Shown piece by piece: positions 1 through 7,212 of a stretch of 32,558 bases of DNA. The position numbers and the translations under genes are program-made. Source of the stretch: a bacterium. Its GTDB lineage: Bacteria; UBA9089; CG2-30-40-21; SBAY01. The stretch's first letter is position 1. Every line of letters begins with the position of its first letter. The notes beneath the pieces are model-generated. The model was not told the DNA's origin, did no database searches, and worked only from the letters and a program-made list of their open reading frames with translations. The stretch spans positions 1 to 32,558 of the forward strand of contig JBFLXS010000010.1 of the NCBI GenBank assembly GCA_040755795.1. Reading direction: 5' to 3'.

Positions 1-5
1 AAACT

Positions 6-96
6 TGCCGATAAATATAATAGGTTCATCTCTTCTCCTCCTTTTAGAGATTTATTGTTTCTATTATCTTTAATCGGCAGGAGAAGAGATTTTTTT
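6..96 (+). terminator. Competing stem-loops with a T-tract (terminator/antiterminator-like)
   Basis: Seen: 28-39 (ATCTCTTCTCCT) is the exact reverse complement of 79-90, and seven T (90-96) follow, so this looks like an intrinsic terminator with a 39-nt loop. A second stem pairs 6-23 with 61-79, with one mismatch and one bulge. It uses the loop and one end of the first stem, so the two folds exclude each other. Inference: either the terminator of a gene left of the window, or an attenuator ahead of the propeller gene at 225. Bases 49-81 are repeated exactly as CRISPR spacer 15. The window edge hides the upstream context. Confidence 0.5.
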
Positions 97-192
97 AACA
101 AAATTTAAAAAATGACGAAACTATAGTCTATTATCTTATCTCCATATCACTCTTATCTCCTTATCCCCTTTCTTACACTTTTGATATATAGC

Positions 193-204
193 CTGAACGG
201 TTAC
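193..204. repeat. Solo end of the GTAACCGTTCAG repeat family
   Basis: The sequence CTGAACGGTTAC matches the right end of the larger palindromic elements at 1625, 3574 and 13978. No matching left end is seen nearby, so this is a decayed copy or a cut-off one. It lies 7 nt before the Shine-Dalgarno of the propeller gene. Confidence 0.55.
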
Positions 205-224
205 GAAAAAAGGAGGATAATAAA

Positions 225-1616
225 ATGTTAAAAAAGATAACTTTTATTAGTTTAATCATTGGGATAGTATCAGTCACATCCATAAGTCTGGCACAACAGC
301 CGATAGAGCAAGGTGGAACAGAGACAACCGCAGTTTTGGGTCCAACATTACAATTTGCTACTAAAACGGGTGGAGGGATTCAATCTGCCATTGCCTTAGG
401 GGATATAGATGGTGATGGAAAATTAGAAGTGGTTACCGCGGCTTTTGATCAGAAGGTCTATGTCTTAAATGAAGATGGAAGTTTATTGCCTGGCTGGCCT
501 GTAAAACTTCCTCAAGCATGGCTTTTACGCTCATCTCCGGCTATTGGAGATATTAATAACGATGGGAATTTAGAAATAGTCATTGGAACATTACAGGCAG
601 AGGTCTACGCCCTGGATAAAACTGGAAAACCCATTCCTGGTTGGCCAGTAAAGGTTATGGGAGGAGTCTTCTCCTCGCCTGCATTAGCTGATATTGACCA
701 GGACAAAAAATTAGAAGTGATAATAGGCTCAATAGGTGAAGGAGAGGCGATTTTTGTCTATGCCTTTAATGAAGATGGAACTATAGTTCCAGGTTGGCCG
801 GCAAAGATTAATGCTACCACCTGGTCTTGTGCCAGCATAGGGGATATAGATAAAAATGGTAAATTAGAAATAGCCGTAACGACTTGTAGTGGAAATACCT
901 ACCTCTGGGATAGAAAAGGGAAATTACTTTCTGATTGGCCTGTCCTCGCCGGTTTCTGGAATATTTCCTCTTCGGTATTTGGAAATATAGATAAGGATAA
1001 AAAATTAGAGATAATTGTAAGTTCAAATGATAAAAAGGTATATGCTTTTAAGACAAACGGAAAATTAGTTTCTGGCTGGCCTGTTCAAACTGACGGGGCG
1101 ATTACCTCTTCTCCTGCATTAGGAGATATTGATGAAGATGGAGAGTTGGAGATAATAATTGGTTCTGATGATAAAAAGGTATATGCCTTTAATGGAGATG
1201 GGAGTTTAGTTCAAGGTTGGCCTGTAACTTGCGCCGGAGGTATCCAGGCATCTCCTATCCTGGGAGATATTGATAAAGATGGGAAAATAGAGATAATCGT
1301 TGGTTGCACAGATAAAAATGTATATGCCTTCAATGGAGATGGAACATTGGTGACAGGATTCCCATTACAGACAGAAGGCGTCATCCTTTCAACTCCAGCA
1401 TTAGGGAATATCGATGATGATGATGGGCTTGAATTAATTGTGGCATCATTTGATTCAAAGGTATATTGTTGGGATTTTGGCCCAGGAACATACAATATCC
1501 CTTCAGATAAAGGGAAAAACAAGAAAAAGACAAATACCTCAAAATTATTACCCTGGCCAATGTTTCAACATGATGAATGTCATACAGGAACACATCCGGG
1601 CATATCCTCCAGATAA
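225..1616 (+). CDS. Secreted FG-GAP/VCBS-repeat beta-propeller protein
   Basis: No enzyme function can be assigned. Residues 1-23 form a signal peptide (KK, hydrophobic stretch, cleavage likely after SLA), so the protein is exported. The rest is about eight repeats of roughly 45 residues with the pattern GDIDxDGxLEIIxG...KVYAFNxDGxxxxGWPV. The DxDxDG loops are typical of calcium-binding FG-GAP/VCBS blades, and eight copies fit one closed beta-propeller. The C-terminus (around 440-463) is a short tail starting WPMFQHD, often seen at the end of such proteins. The ATG is preceded by GGAGG about 8 nt upstream. The gene stands alone between repeat elements. Proteins of this family usually sit on the cell surface and bind ligands or other proteins; that role is inference here. 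Confidence 0.85.
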   Translation: MLKKITFISLIIGIVSVTSISLAQQPIEQGGTETTAVLGPTLQFATKTGGGIQSAIALGDIDGDGKLEVVTAAFDQKVYVLNEDGSLLPGWPVKLPQAWLLRSSPAIGDINNDGNLEIVIGTLQAEVYALDKTGKPIPGWPVKVMGGVFSSPALADIDQDKKLEVIIGSIGEGEAIFVYAFNEDGTIVPGWPAKINATTWSCASIGDIDKNGKLEIAVTTCSGNTYLWDRKGKLLSDWPVLAGFWNISSSVFGNIDKDKKLEIIVSSNDKKVYAFKTNGKLVSGWPVQTDGAITSSPALGDIDEDGELEIIIGSDDKKVYAFNGDGSLVQGWPVTCAGGIQASPILGDIDKDGKIEIIVGCTDKNVYAFNGDGTLVTGFPLQTEGVILSTPALGNIDDDDGLELIVASFDSKVYCWDFGPGTYNIPSDKGKNKKKTNTSKLLPWPMFQHDECHTGTHPGISSR

Positions 1617-1624
1617 CTATTTTG

Positions 1625-1857
1625 GTAAGCGTTCAGCCCCAGAGGCACAGAGTTCACAGAGAATTAAGGAAATTAACCACATAAGGATACGAATTAACCT
1701 GTGACATTCGATAAATGTAGTGCGAACCTTTAAGTTCGCCTTTTGGCTTGTCAGAAGCGAGGCTAAAGTCTCGCACTACAAATCTTTTTATTATTCGTGT
1801 TCATTCGGGGTTATATATTCCCTCTGTGTTCTCTGTGGCTATATCCTGAACGGTTAC
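1625..1857. repeat. MITE-like palindromic element, copy E1
   Basis: The ends are GTAAGCGTTCAG and CTGAACGGTTAC, near-perfect inverted repeats. Inside are inverted CACAGAG-rich arms and an inner hairpin whose arms are GTAGTGCGA and TCGCACTAC. It is closely similar, across almost its full length, to copy E2 at 20118-20359. It encodes no transposase and has no long ORF of its own. It starts 8 nt after the stop codon of the propeller gene. The rest of 1858-2022 holds only fragments of similar repeats (for example GTGAATAGTTAC near 1940). Confidence 0.75.
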
Positions 1858-2022
1858 AAAAAATTGTAGTTATTGTCAGACACTACCAAAATTACAAGAC
1901 ATTAAATTCCATTTCGTGTCCTTCGTGCTCTTCGTGGTGAATAGTTACAAATTAAGTAAAAAATAAGGTGACCATTTAGACGATTACAAAATAAGAAGTA
2001 ATTGAACAGTTGCAAAAAATAT

Positions 2023-2051
2023 TTGCAATTCTATTATAAATATTGTATAAT
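2023..2051 (+). promoter_or_regulatory. Sigma-70-type promoter for the AAA ATPase gene
   Basis: TTGCAA (2023-2028) is followed after 17 nt by a perfect TATAAT (2046-2051). The ATG at 2089 has AAGAGG 5 nt upstream. Initiation would be near 2058, giving a leader of about 30 nt. Confidence 0.7.
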
Positions 2052-2088
2052 ATACGCAATAACAATGCACATATTATAAGAGGCATCT

Positions 2089-3459
2089 ATGAACAAGGAA
2101 TACTTGAAGAATGTAATTATTGACCAACAAAAAGACATTCTTGAGAAAATTATGAATACAAATGTTATATCCCGTGAAGGTGCGGATAGATGTGAAAGGT
2201 ATATAAGATACCCGAATGTCTTGTTAATAACCGGGTTACGAAGAGCGGGTAAGTCATTTTTTGCCAGCCAGCTTGTGAAAAATAAAAAATATGCATATTT
2301 AAACTTTGATGATGAAAGATTGATTGAATTTAATATCCAGGATTTTAATCTTATTCTGGAATGTTTTTATGAACTCTATCCTGATTTTGAGTATCTGTTA
2401 TTTGACGAAATACAAAATGTAGGTGGCTGGGAACTCTTTGTTAGTAGATTAAGGGATAAATACAAAATAATTATCACTGGTTCAAACGCAAATCTATTAA
2501 GTAAAGAAATGGCAACCCATTTGACAGGAAGATATAGTGATTTTGTCCTCTTTCCGATGAGTTTTAGAGAATACCTTGATTACAATAATGTTGGGATAAT
2601 ATCATCATATTCTACCACTGAGAGAAGTAAGATTACTTCATTCTTTGACAGATATGTTAAGGAAAGTAGTATTTTTGATTATTATAAATTCGGTAAGGAG
2701 TTTTTAAGAAATTTATGGGCTTCTGTAATTGTCAAGGATATCACTATTCGTTACAAGATAAAGTATCCTTCAGTGTTGGAGAAACTATCTGTTATGCTGA
2801 TAAATTATTTTACATCTAAAATTTCTATTAGTAATCTAACCAGAAATCTAAAAGTAAAAAGTCCAAATACAGTGGCTGAATATATAAGGTATCTGGAAAA
2901 CAGTTTTCTCGTTTTTACCTTAAATAAATTTTCATATAAAATCAAGGAACAGTTATTAACATTTAAAAAGATATATATTATGGACAATGGTTTTATTAAT
3001 GCTATGATTTTTAATTTCAGTGAAAACAGAGGAAAACTCCTGGAAAACATTGTGGCTATTGAATTGAAGCGTAGAAGCATAAGAGACGATTTTGAAATAT
3101 TTTACTGGGATAATTACTATGTAGAATGTGATTTTATAATAAAAAAGGGAAAACAAGTTATTTCTGCATATCAGGTATGTTCTGAACTAAATATCAATAA
3201 TAAGGAAAGAGAGATTAGCGGATTAACTGCGGCAATGAAAGAATTTGGTTTAAAAAACGGCACGATTCTTACTGAATCAACGGAAGATGAAATATCAATA
3301 AACAGTTCTAAAATACAGGTAACACCAGTATGGAAATGGCTTTTGTCTGAATTTTCGATGGTGTCTGAAAATAACTCTAATAGTGAAATCTATGCAGATT
3401 TGGTGTCCAAAAGGGATTTCCTCCAAAAGAGCAAAATGCAAAACTCGTTTATAGTTTAG
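2089..3459 (+). CDS. AAA family ATPase with DUF4143-like C-terminal domain
   Basis: A P-loop ATPase of the AAA_14/DUF4143 group, whose cellular role is generally unknown. Seen: Walker A GLRRAGKS around residues 49-56, Walker B LLFDEIQN around 103-110, and a sensor-like ITGSNANLL stretch near 130-138 followed by HLTGR. A middle winged-helix-like part follows. The C-terminal part has IELKRR and, further on, ECDFIIKKG, which resembles the PD-(D/E)XK-like fold described for DUF4143. The length of 456 aa is near the usual 380-460. It has its own promoter and no operon partners, as is common for these often horizontally transferred genes. It looks more AT-rich than the housekeeping genes. The last codons (SFIV, stop) fall inside a TTATAGT repeat, so the C-terminus may have been altered by repeat insertion. 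Confidence 0.85.
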   Translation: MNKEYLKNVIIDQQKDILEKIMNTNVISREGADRCERYIRYPNVLLITGLRRAGKSFFASQLVKNKKYAYLNFDDERLIEFNIQDFNLILECFYELYPDFEYLLFDEIQNVGGWELFVSRLRDKYKIIITGSNANLLSKEMATHLTGRYSDFVLFPMSFREYLDYNNVGIISSYSTTERSKITSFFDRYVKESSIFDYYKFGKEFLRNLWASVIVKDITIRYKIKYPSVLEKLSVMLINYFTSKISISNLTRNLKVKSPNTVAEYIRYLENSFLVFTLNKFSYKIKEQLLTFKKIYIMDNGFINAMIFNFSENRGKLLENIVAIELKRRSIRDDFEIFYWDNYYVECDFIIKKGKQVISAYQVCSELNINNKEREISGLTAAMKEFGLKNGTILTESTEDEISINSSKIQVTPVWKWLLSEFSMVSENNSNSEIYADLVSKRDFLQKSKMQNSFIV

Positions 3460-3523
3460 GGTTTATAGTGTATAGTTTATAGTGTATAGTTTATAGTCCT
3501 TCAACTATCAACTATAAACTATC
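3447..3523. repeat. TTATAGT tandem repeat and hairpin
   Basis: Units close to GTTTATAGTGTATA occur about three times in a row and are followed by their reverse complement (CTATAAACTAT). RNA across this stretch would form a long AT hairpin. The repeat begins inside the last codons of the upstream ATPase gene. Confidence 0.65.
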
Positions 3524-3573
3524 TTTGCCAAAGTTCAGTAAAATTATCTCTTCCCTTTCAGCGTTAAAATACT

Positions 3574-3812
3574 TGTAACTGTTCAGATAGTAATTCACCG
3601 CAGAGACGCAGAGAAACAGAAAGGAAAATATCTTTTTTTCGTGTTTTTCGGTGTTTAAAAAAGTTTAAAAACAGTTAGGTGAAAGTAAGTATTAAAAGAT
3701 TAATAAACAACGAAAGACCCGAAATGCACAAAAAAAGGAAATTTCTGTCTCTGGTGAATAGATTTTAATTTTTTTCTCTGCGTCTCTGTGGCATCTTGCG
3801 GTGAACGGTTAC
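3574..3812. repeat. MITE-like palindromic element, copy E4
   Basis: The ends are GTAACTGTTCA and TGAACGGTTAC. Just inside are arms CACCGCAGAGACGCAGAG and its near-complement CTCTGCGTCTCTGTGG...GCGGTG. The centre differs from that of copies E1 and E2. No ORF. The rest of the gap to 4094 holds AT-rich short repeats (TTTGATATTTAATATTTAA around 3870-3895) and then 3900-4090, where I recognise nothing. Confidence 0.65.
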
Positions 3813-4094
3813 AAATACTTGAAGTCCTTTTTGAAATTTGATTTGTAATTTTGCATTTCGATATTTATATTTGATATTTAATATTTAATATTTATTTGTT
3901 GTCTCCCTCAAATCCTATTTTGCAGAACCTATACACTATTTTAACCTTTATGATAGATTAAGACACCACCAAAAATTCAGGGAGTGAAGTTTTGAGGATA
4001 GTTTCCCAAATGTCGCTAATTTCCTGCATAAATAGAGTCTATAGTCTTGTGTCTGATGTCCAGTGTCTGAATCACACCCCAGATAATTATTGTA

Positions 4095-4124
4095 TTGACT
4101 TTCTATATAAAAGTATGTTATACT
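4095..4124 (+). promoter_or_regulatory. Promoter of the first ligase-TPR gene
   Basis: TTGACT (4095-4100) and TATACT (4119-4124) are 18 nt apart. Initiation would fall near 4131, only a few bases before the ATG at 4134, and no Shine-Dalgarno lies between. The transcript may therefore be leaderless. The upstream in-frame TTG at 4095 is part of the -35 box and is an unlikely start. Confidence 0.6.
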
Positions 4125-4133
4125 AAAAACACA

Positions 4134-6380
4134 ATGAATCTCTCAAATTTCTTAAAGATAGGGAGCGAATATTGTGATAAAGTGATAATCTGGATTGTGT
4201 TTTTAATGATTTTAATCATTCCACTTATCTTTGACCCACACATAACCAGTTTTGATTTAGCCAAAGTAACCGCCATGCGGATATTAACCCTTGTTATTAT
4301 TGGACTTTGGTTATTAAAACTCACCTTTTTCGCTCAAGAATATCAATTCATAAAAACACCTCTTGACTTACCAATTCTTGCCTTTTTAATTATAAGCATC
4401 GCCGCCACCATAACCGGTATTCATCCATTAATGAGTTTGGTTGGCGAATATAAAAGATACGATGGATTAATTAGCACCATTAATTACATATTTATCTACT
4501 ATATTGCGGTTAATTTTTTAAGACAACGCAAATATCTTAAAAGAACTGTTGCGGTTATTAGTTTTGCTGGGGTTTTAGTGGCTGGTTGCGGGATATTGCA
4601 ATCTTATGGAATTGATTTAACCAGATGGGAGTCAGGGATAATCTCGACAATGGGCAATCCTAATTTCTTAGGGGGTTATTTAGCTATGGTCTTTTTTCCC
4701 CCTTTAACTTTATTCTTCCTTGTATCTTCAAAAAAGAAAAGTCAAGTAATGAAAATCATCTTTTTAGGGATTTCTTTAGTCAGTCTCCTCTTAATTTATA
4801 AATGTTTTTCTTTACTTGCACATCGAGGAGGAGCACTGGGACTTGGTGCCGGCATTCTTTTGTTTGGAATACTATTGGCAAAACAATTTCTTAAAAATAA
4901 GATGAGGACGATAGTGATTTTAGGTGTGATGTGTCTGGCAACAATCTTATTTTTTGTCAAAGAGCAGTCAGGTTTAGTTCAAAAATTTGCCTCAACTATT
5001 GCCGTAGAAAAAGAAGAAGGGAAGGCAATCCCAACTCTAAAATTTACCTCAACGGCTGAAACAAGATTCTATATCTGGAAGACAGGATTGGAGATTATAA
5101 AAAAATATCCTTTGTTAGGAGTAGGTCCGGATGCTTTAAGGATGGCCTCGACTCAATATGAGAAGATTGAATTTATTCGCACCGAAGGAGGAAGGAATTG
5201 CCTGATTGATAAGGCTCATATGGAAGTGTTAGATATGGCTATAACTCGTGGGTTATTAGGTTTAGCCGCTTACTTCTGGATTATAATTTTACTATTTGTA
5301 GTCGTATATAAAACCTATTCCTCAATTAAAGAAGAAAACAGGATTTTATTAGTCGGGGTCTTATCGGCTGTGCTTTCTTATCTTGTTCAGAATGAGGTTG
5401 GTTTTGGAATTATCGCGACTTCTTCCTTATTCTGGTTATTATTAGGGATGGCAATACCAATAGCCATACCCAAACCTCAATTCACAAAGCCCTTTAAACT
5501 GCACATTCTTCCCCGTATTATCATTTGTCTCCCTTTATTGATATTAATTTATTATTTCATCTCATTATCGTTACGACCATATATTGCTGATATTTATTAT
5601 AAAAATGGCCTGGCGATGATTTCACAGGGTAATATTGACCAGGCGATTGCCAGTTATGACCGTGCATTAGGATATAATCCGTTGGAAGAATTTTATTATG
5701 GTGAGGTTTTAAATGCCTATGATATGAAATTTAAACAAACTCAAGATATAGGCTGGTTAGATAGACTTATGGCTAAAGGGGAAGAGGCAGTCAGATGTAA
5801 TCCTCTTCACGCATATTATTACAATCTTTTAAGTGCGGTTTATGGAGAGAAATATGTTCGGGGAGACCCAACATACGCCGAGAAATCAATTGAGGCTTCT
5901 AAAAAGGCACTTAAATGTAAACCTCTATTTGCTGACCCATACAATAATATCGCCGCAATTTATGTTCGTCAGGAAAGATATGATGAAGCGATAAAAGAAA
6001 TGGAGCAAGCCTCCCAACTTTTCCCCGATGACCCGAATTATCTCCGAATTTTAGGTGAACTATACCATGTGAAAGGTCAGACAAATAAGGCAATAGACTT
6101 ATTGAAAAAGGCGATTGAATATAATCCGCAAAATCCAGACCCTTATGCCAAACTGGGCAAGATTTACTTTGACCAAAAAAGATATAAAGAGGCAGAAACT
6201 CATTTTAAAAAGGCAATCTCGTTAGATGCAAAAAATATCTTTGCCCGTAATAACTTAGGCACTATCTATATCAATCAACAAAGGTTTGGAGAAGCCAAAG
6301 ACGAATTTGAATCTGTTTTAAAGGTTGATTTACAAAATAACTATGCCAGAGAAATGCTGGCAATAATCAGAGGACAGTAA
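4134..6380 (+). CDS. O-antigen ligase/Wzy-like polytopic membrane protein with C-terminal TPRs
   Basis: Inner-membrane protein of the Wzy_C/O-antigen-ligase superfamily, which transfers or polymerises lipid-linked glycans in the periplasm; the substrate here is unknown. From the ATG it has 748 aa. Residues 1 to about 475 hold some 10-12 hydrophobic segments, with the large loop around 280-370 expected for the Wzy_C domain (YIWKTGLEIIKKYPLLGVGPD, then HMEVLD). Residues about 490-748 are tetratricopeptide repeats (for example RQERYDEAIKEMEQASQLFPDDP). The same layout occurs in the paralogue at 7178-9514. The start at 4134 is chosen because the longer frame would begin inside the promoter. The gene ends 38 nt before the MNT start. 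Family assignment is firm; the glycan or protein substrate is not known. Confidence 0.82.
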   Translation: MNLSNFLKIGSEYCDKVIIWIVFLMILIIPLIFDPHITSFDLAKVTAMRILTLVIIGLWLLKLTFFAQEYQFIKTPLDLPILAFLIISIAATITGIHPLMSLVGEYKRYDGLISTINYIFIYYIAVNFLRQRKYLKRTVAVISFAGVLVAGCGILQSYGIDLTRWESGIISTMGNPNFLGGYLAMVFFPPLTLFFLVSSKKKSQVMKIIFLGISLVSLLLIYKCFSLLAHRGGALGLGAGILLFGILLAKQFLKNKMRTIVILGVMCLATILFFVKEQSGLVQKFASTIAVEKEEGKAIPTLKFTSTAETRFYIWKTGLEIIKKYPLLGVGPDALRMASTQYEKIEFIRTEGGRNCLIDKAHMEVLDMAITRGLLGLAAYFWIIILLFVVVYKTYSSIKEENRILLVGVLSAVLSYLVQNEVGFGIIATSSLFWLLLGMAIPIAIPKPQFTKPFKLHILPRIIICLPLLILIYYFISLSLRPYIADIYYKNGLAMISQGNIDQAIASYDRALGYNPLEEFYYGEVLNAYDMKFKQTQDIGWLDRLMAKGEEAVRCNPLHAYYYNLLSAVYGEKYVRGDPTYAEKSIEASKKALKCKPLFADPYNNIAAIYVRQERYDEAIKEMEQASQLFPDDPNYLRILGELYHVKGQTNKAIDLLKKAIEYNPQNPDPYAKLGKIYFDQKRYKEAETHFKKAISLDAKNIFARNNLGTIYINQQRFGEAKDEFESVLKVDLQNNYAREMLAIIRGQ

Positions 6381-6418
6381 TCTATTCTCTGGTGATCGAT
6401 GCTGATGTGGAGAAAAAT

Positions 6419-6688
6419 ATGGGAATCACGAAAGAACAAATTGAGAAAACTATAGCCATAGCAAAAAAATATGGTGCTAAAAAATTGATTCTTTTTGGAA
6501 GTGTTCTGGAAGAATCTGGACAGGCAAGAGATATTGATCTGGCATGTGATGGAATTGACGGCTGGAAATTATTTGAGTTTGGAGGTATTCTCGAACAGGA
6601 ATTGCATCTATCAGTTGATATTATTCCTTTGAAGCCAGGAACACGATTTACCCGATACATTGAAACTAAAGGGAGGAGTCTATTGTGA
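6419..6688 (+). CDS. MNT-type nucleotidyltransferase, antitoxin of a MNT-HEPN pair
   Basis: Small nucleotidyltransferase-fold protein of 89 aa. The motif LFGSVLEESGQARDIDLAC gives the GS...DxD signature of minimal nucleotidyltransferases (GSX9DXD here). In characterised MntA-HepT pairs this protein AMPylates the HEPN toxin and neutralises it. The start at ATG 6419 is preferred over the in-frame GTG at 6392 because GGAG lies 6 nt upstream of it. The stop overlaps the start of the HEPN gene by 4 nt (GTGA), as expected for coupled toxin-antitoxin translation. The catalytic residues look intact. Its role as an antitoxin is inferred from the partner gene. Confidence 0.8.
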   Translation: MGITKEQIEKTIAIAKKYGAKKLILFGSVLEESGQARDIDLACDGIDGWKLFEFGGILEQELHLSVDIIPLKPGTRFTRYIETKGRSLL

Positions 6689-7212
6689 ATTTATCAGATA
6701 TTAGGGAGGAAATAGAAATTGAAATGGAATTGGTAGAAGCAACTATTAAGGAATTATTGTCTTTACGACAAGATGTATCAAAGAGGAATCCAACTGTGCG
6801 GGAAAAAACTGCCGCAGCTACTTTTCTGGCACAATGTTATACTGGTATTGAAAATATATTGAAACGAATCTGCAAGTTTTATGAAGTTCCATTGCCAACG
6901 GGTACTACCTGGCATGTAGATTTGTTCAATTACTTCTGCGAATCACCCAAGATACCATTGCCGTGTTTGTTCGATTCAAGCTTCGCAACTGCTCTTATCC
7001 CATTCCGTAAATTTAGACATGTAGTATTTCATGGATATGGTTTTCAATTGGAGTGGAAACAAATGCAGGAAGGTATCGAAAGAATTGAAGATATTTTTTA
7101 CCACTTCAGGACTATTATCTATTCCTATTTGCAAACATTGGAATCTTATAATAAACCAATTATTAAGGAGTTAGGAGATGAAGCAAATCTCAAGAATTGT
7201 TCTCTATTGTGA
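6685..7212 (+). CDS. HEPN-domain protein, probable HepT-like RNase toxin
   Basis: A helical protein of 175 aa with the HEPN motif RHVVFHGY near residues 111-118, which fits the RX4HXY active site of HepT ribonucleases. In known pairs HepT cuts RNA and is silenced by di- or tri-AMPylation of the Tyr in this motif; that Tyr is present. It starts at GTG with GGGAGGAG 6 nt upstream and overlaps the MNT gene by 4 nt. Its last 35 nt overlap the start of the next gene (ATG 7178) in another frame. It is longer than many HepT proteins (about 110-150 aa), with a C-terminal helix reading YLQTLESYNKPIIKELG. Activity is inference. Confidence 0.78.
   Translation: MNLSDIREEIEIEMELVEATIKELLSLRQDVSKRNPTVREKTAAATFLAQCYTGIENILKRICKFYEVPLPTGTTWHVDLFNYFCESPKIPLPCLFDSSFATALIPFRKFRHVVFHGYGFQLEWKQMQEGIERIEDIFYHFRTIIYSYLQTLESYNKPIIKELGDEANLKNCSLL

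Noticed and set aside
1-4. The window begins AAAC, like the end of the CRISPR repeat, and ends in a repeat
   Set aside because: Four bases are not evidence, no second repeat follows, and the chromosomal genes argue against a circular 32-kb molecule.
1211-1522. Antisense ORFs inside the propeller gene and in other genes
   Set aside because: They lack family features and are explained by the codon pattern of the real gene on the other strand.
4095-4133. Longer N-terminus of the first ligase protein from TTG 4095
   Set aside because: The TTG is the -35 box of a good promoter, so it would not be transcribed.
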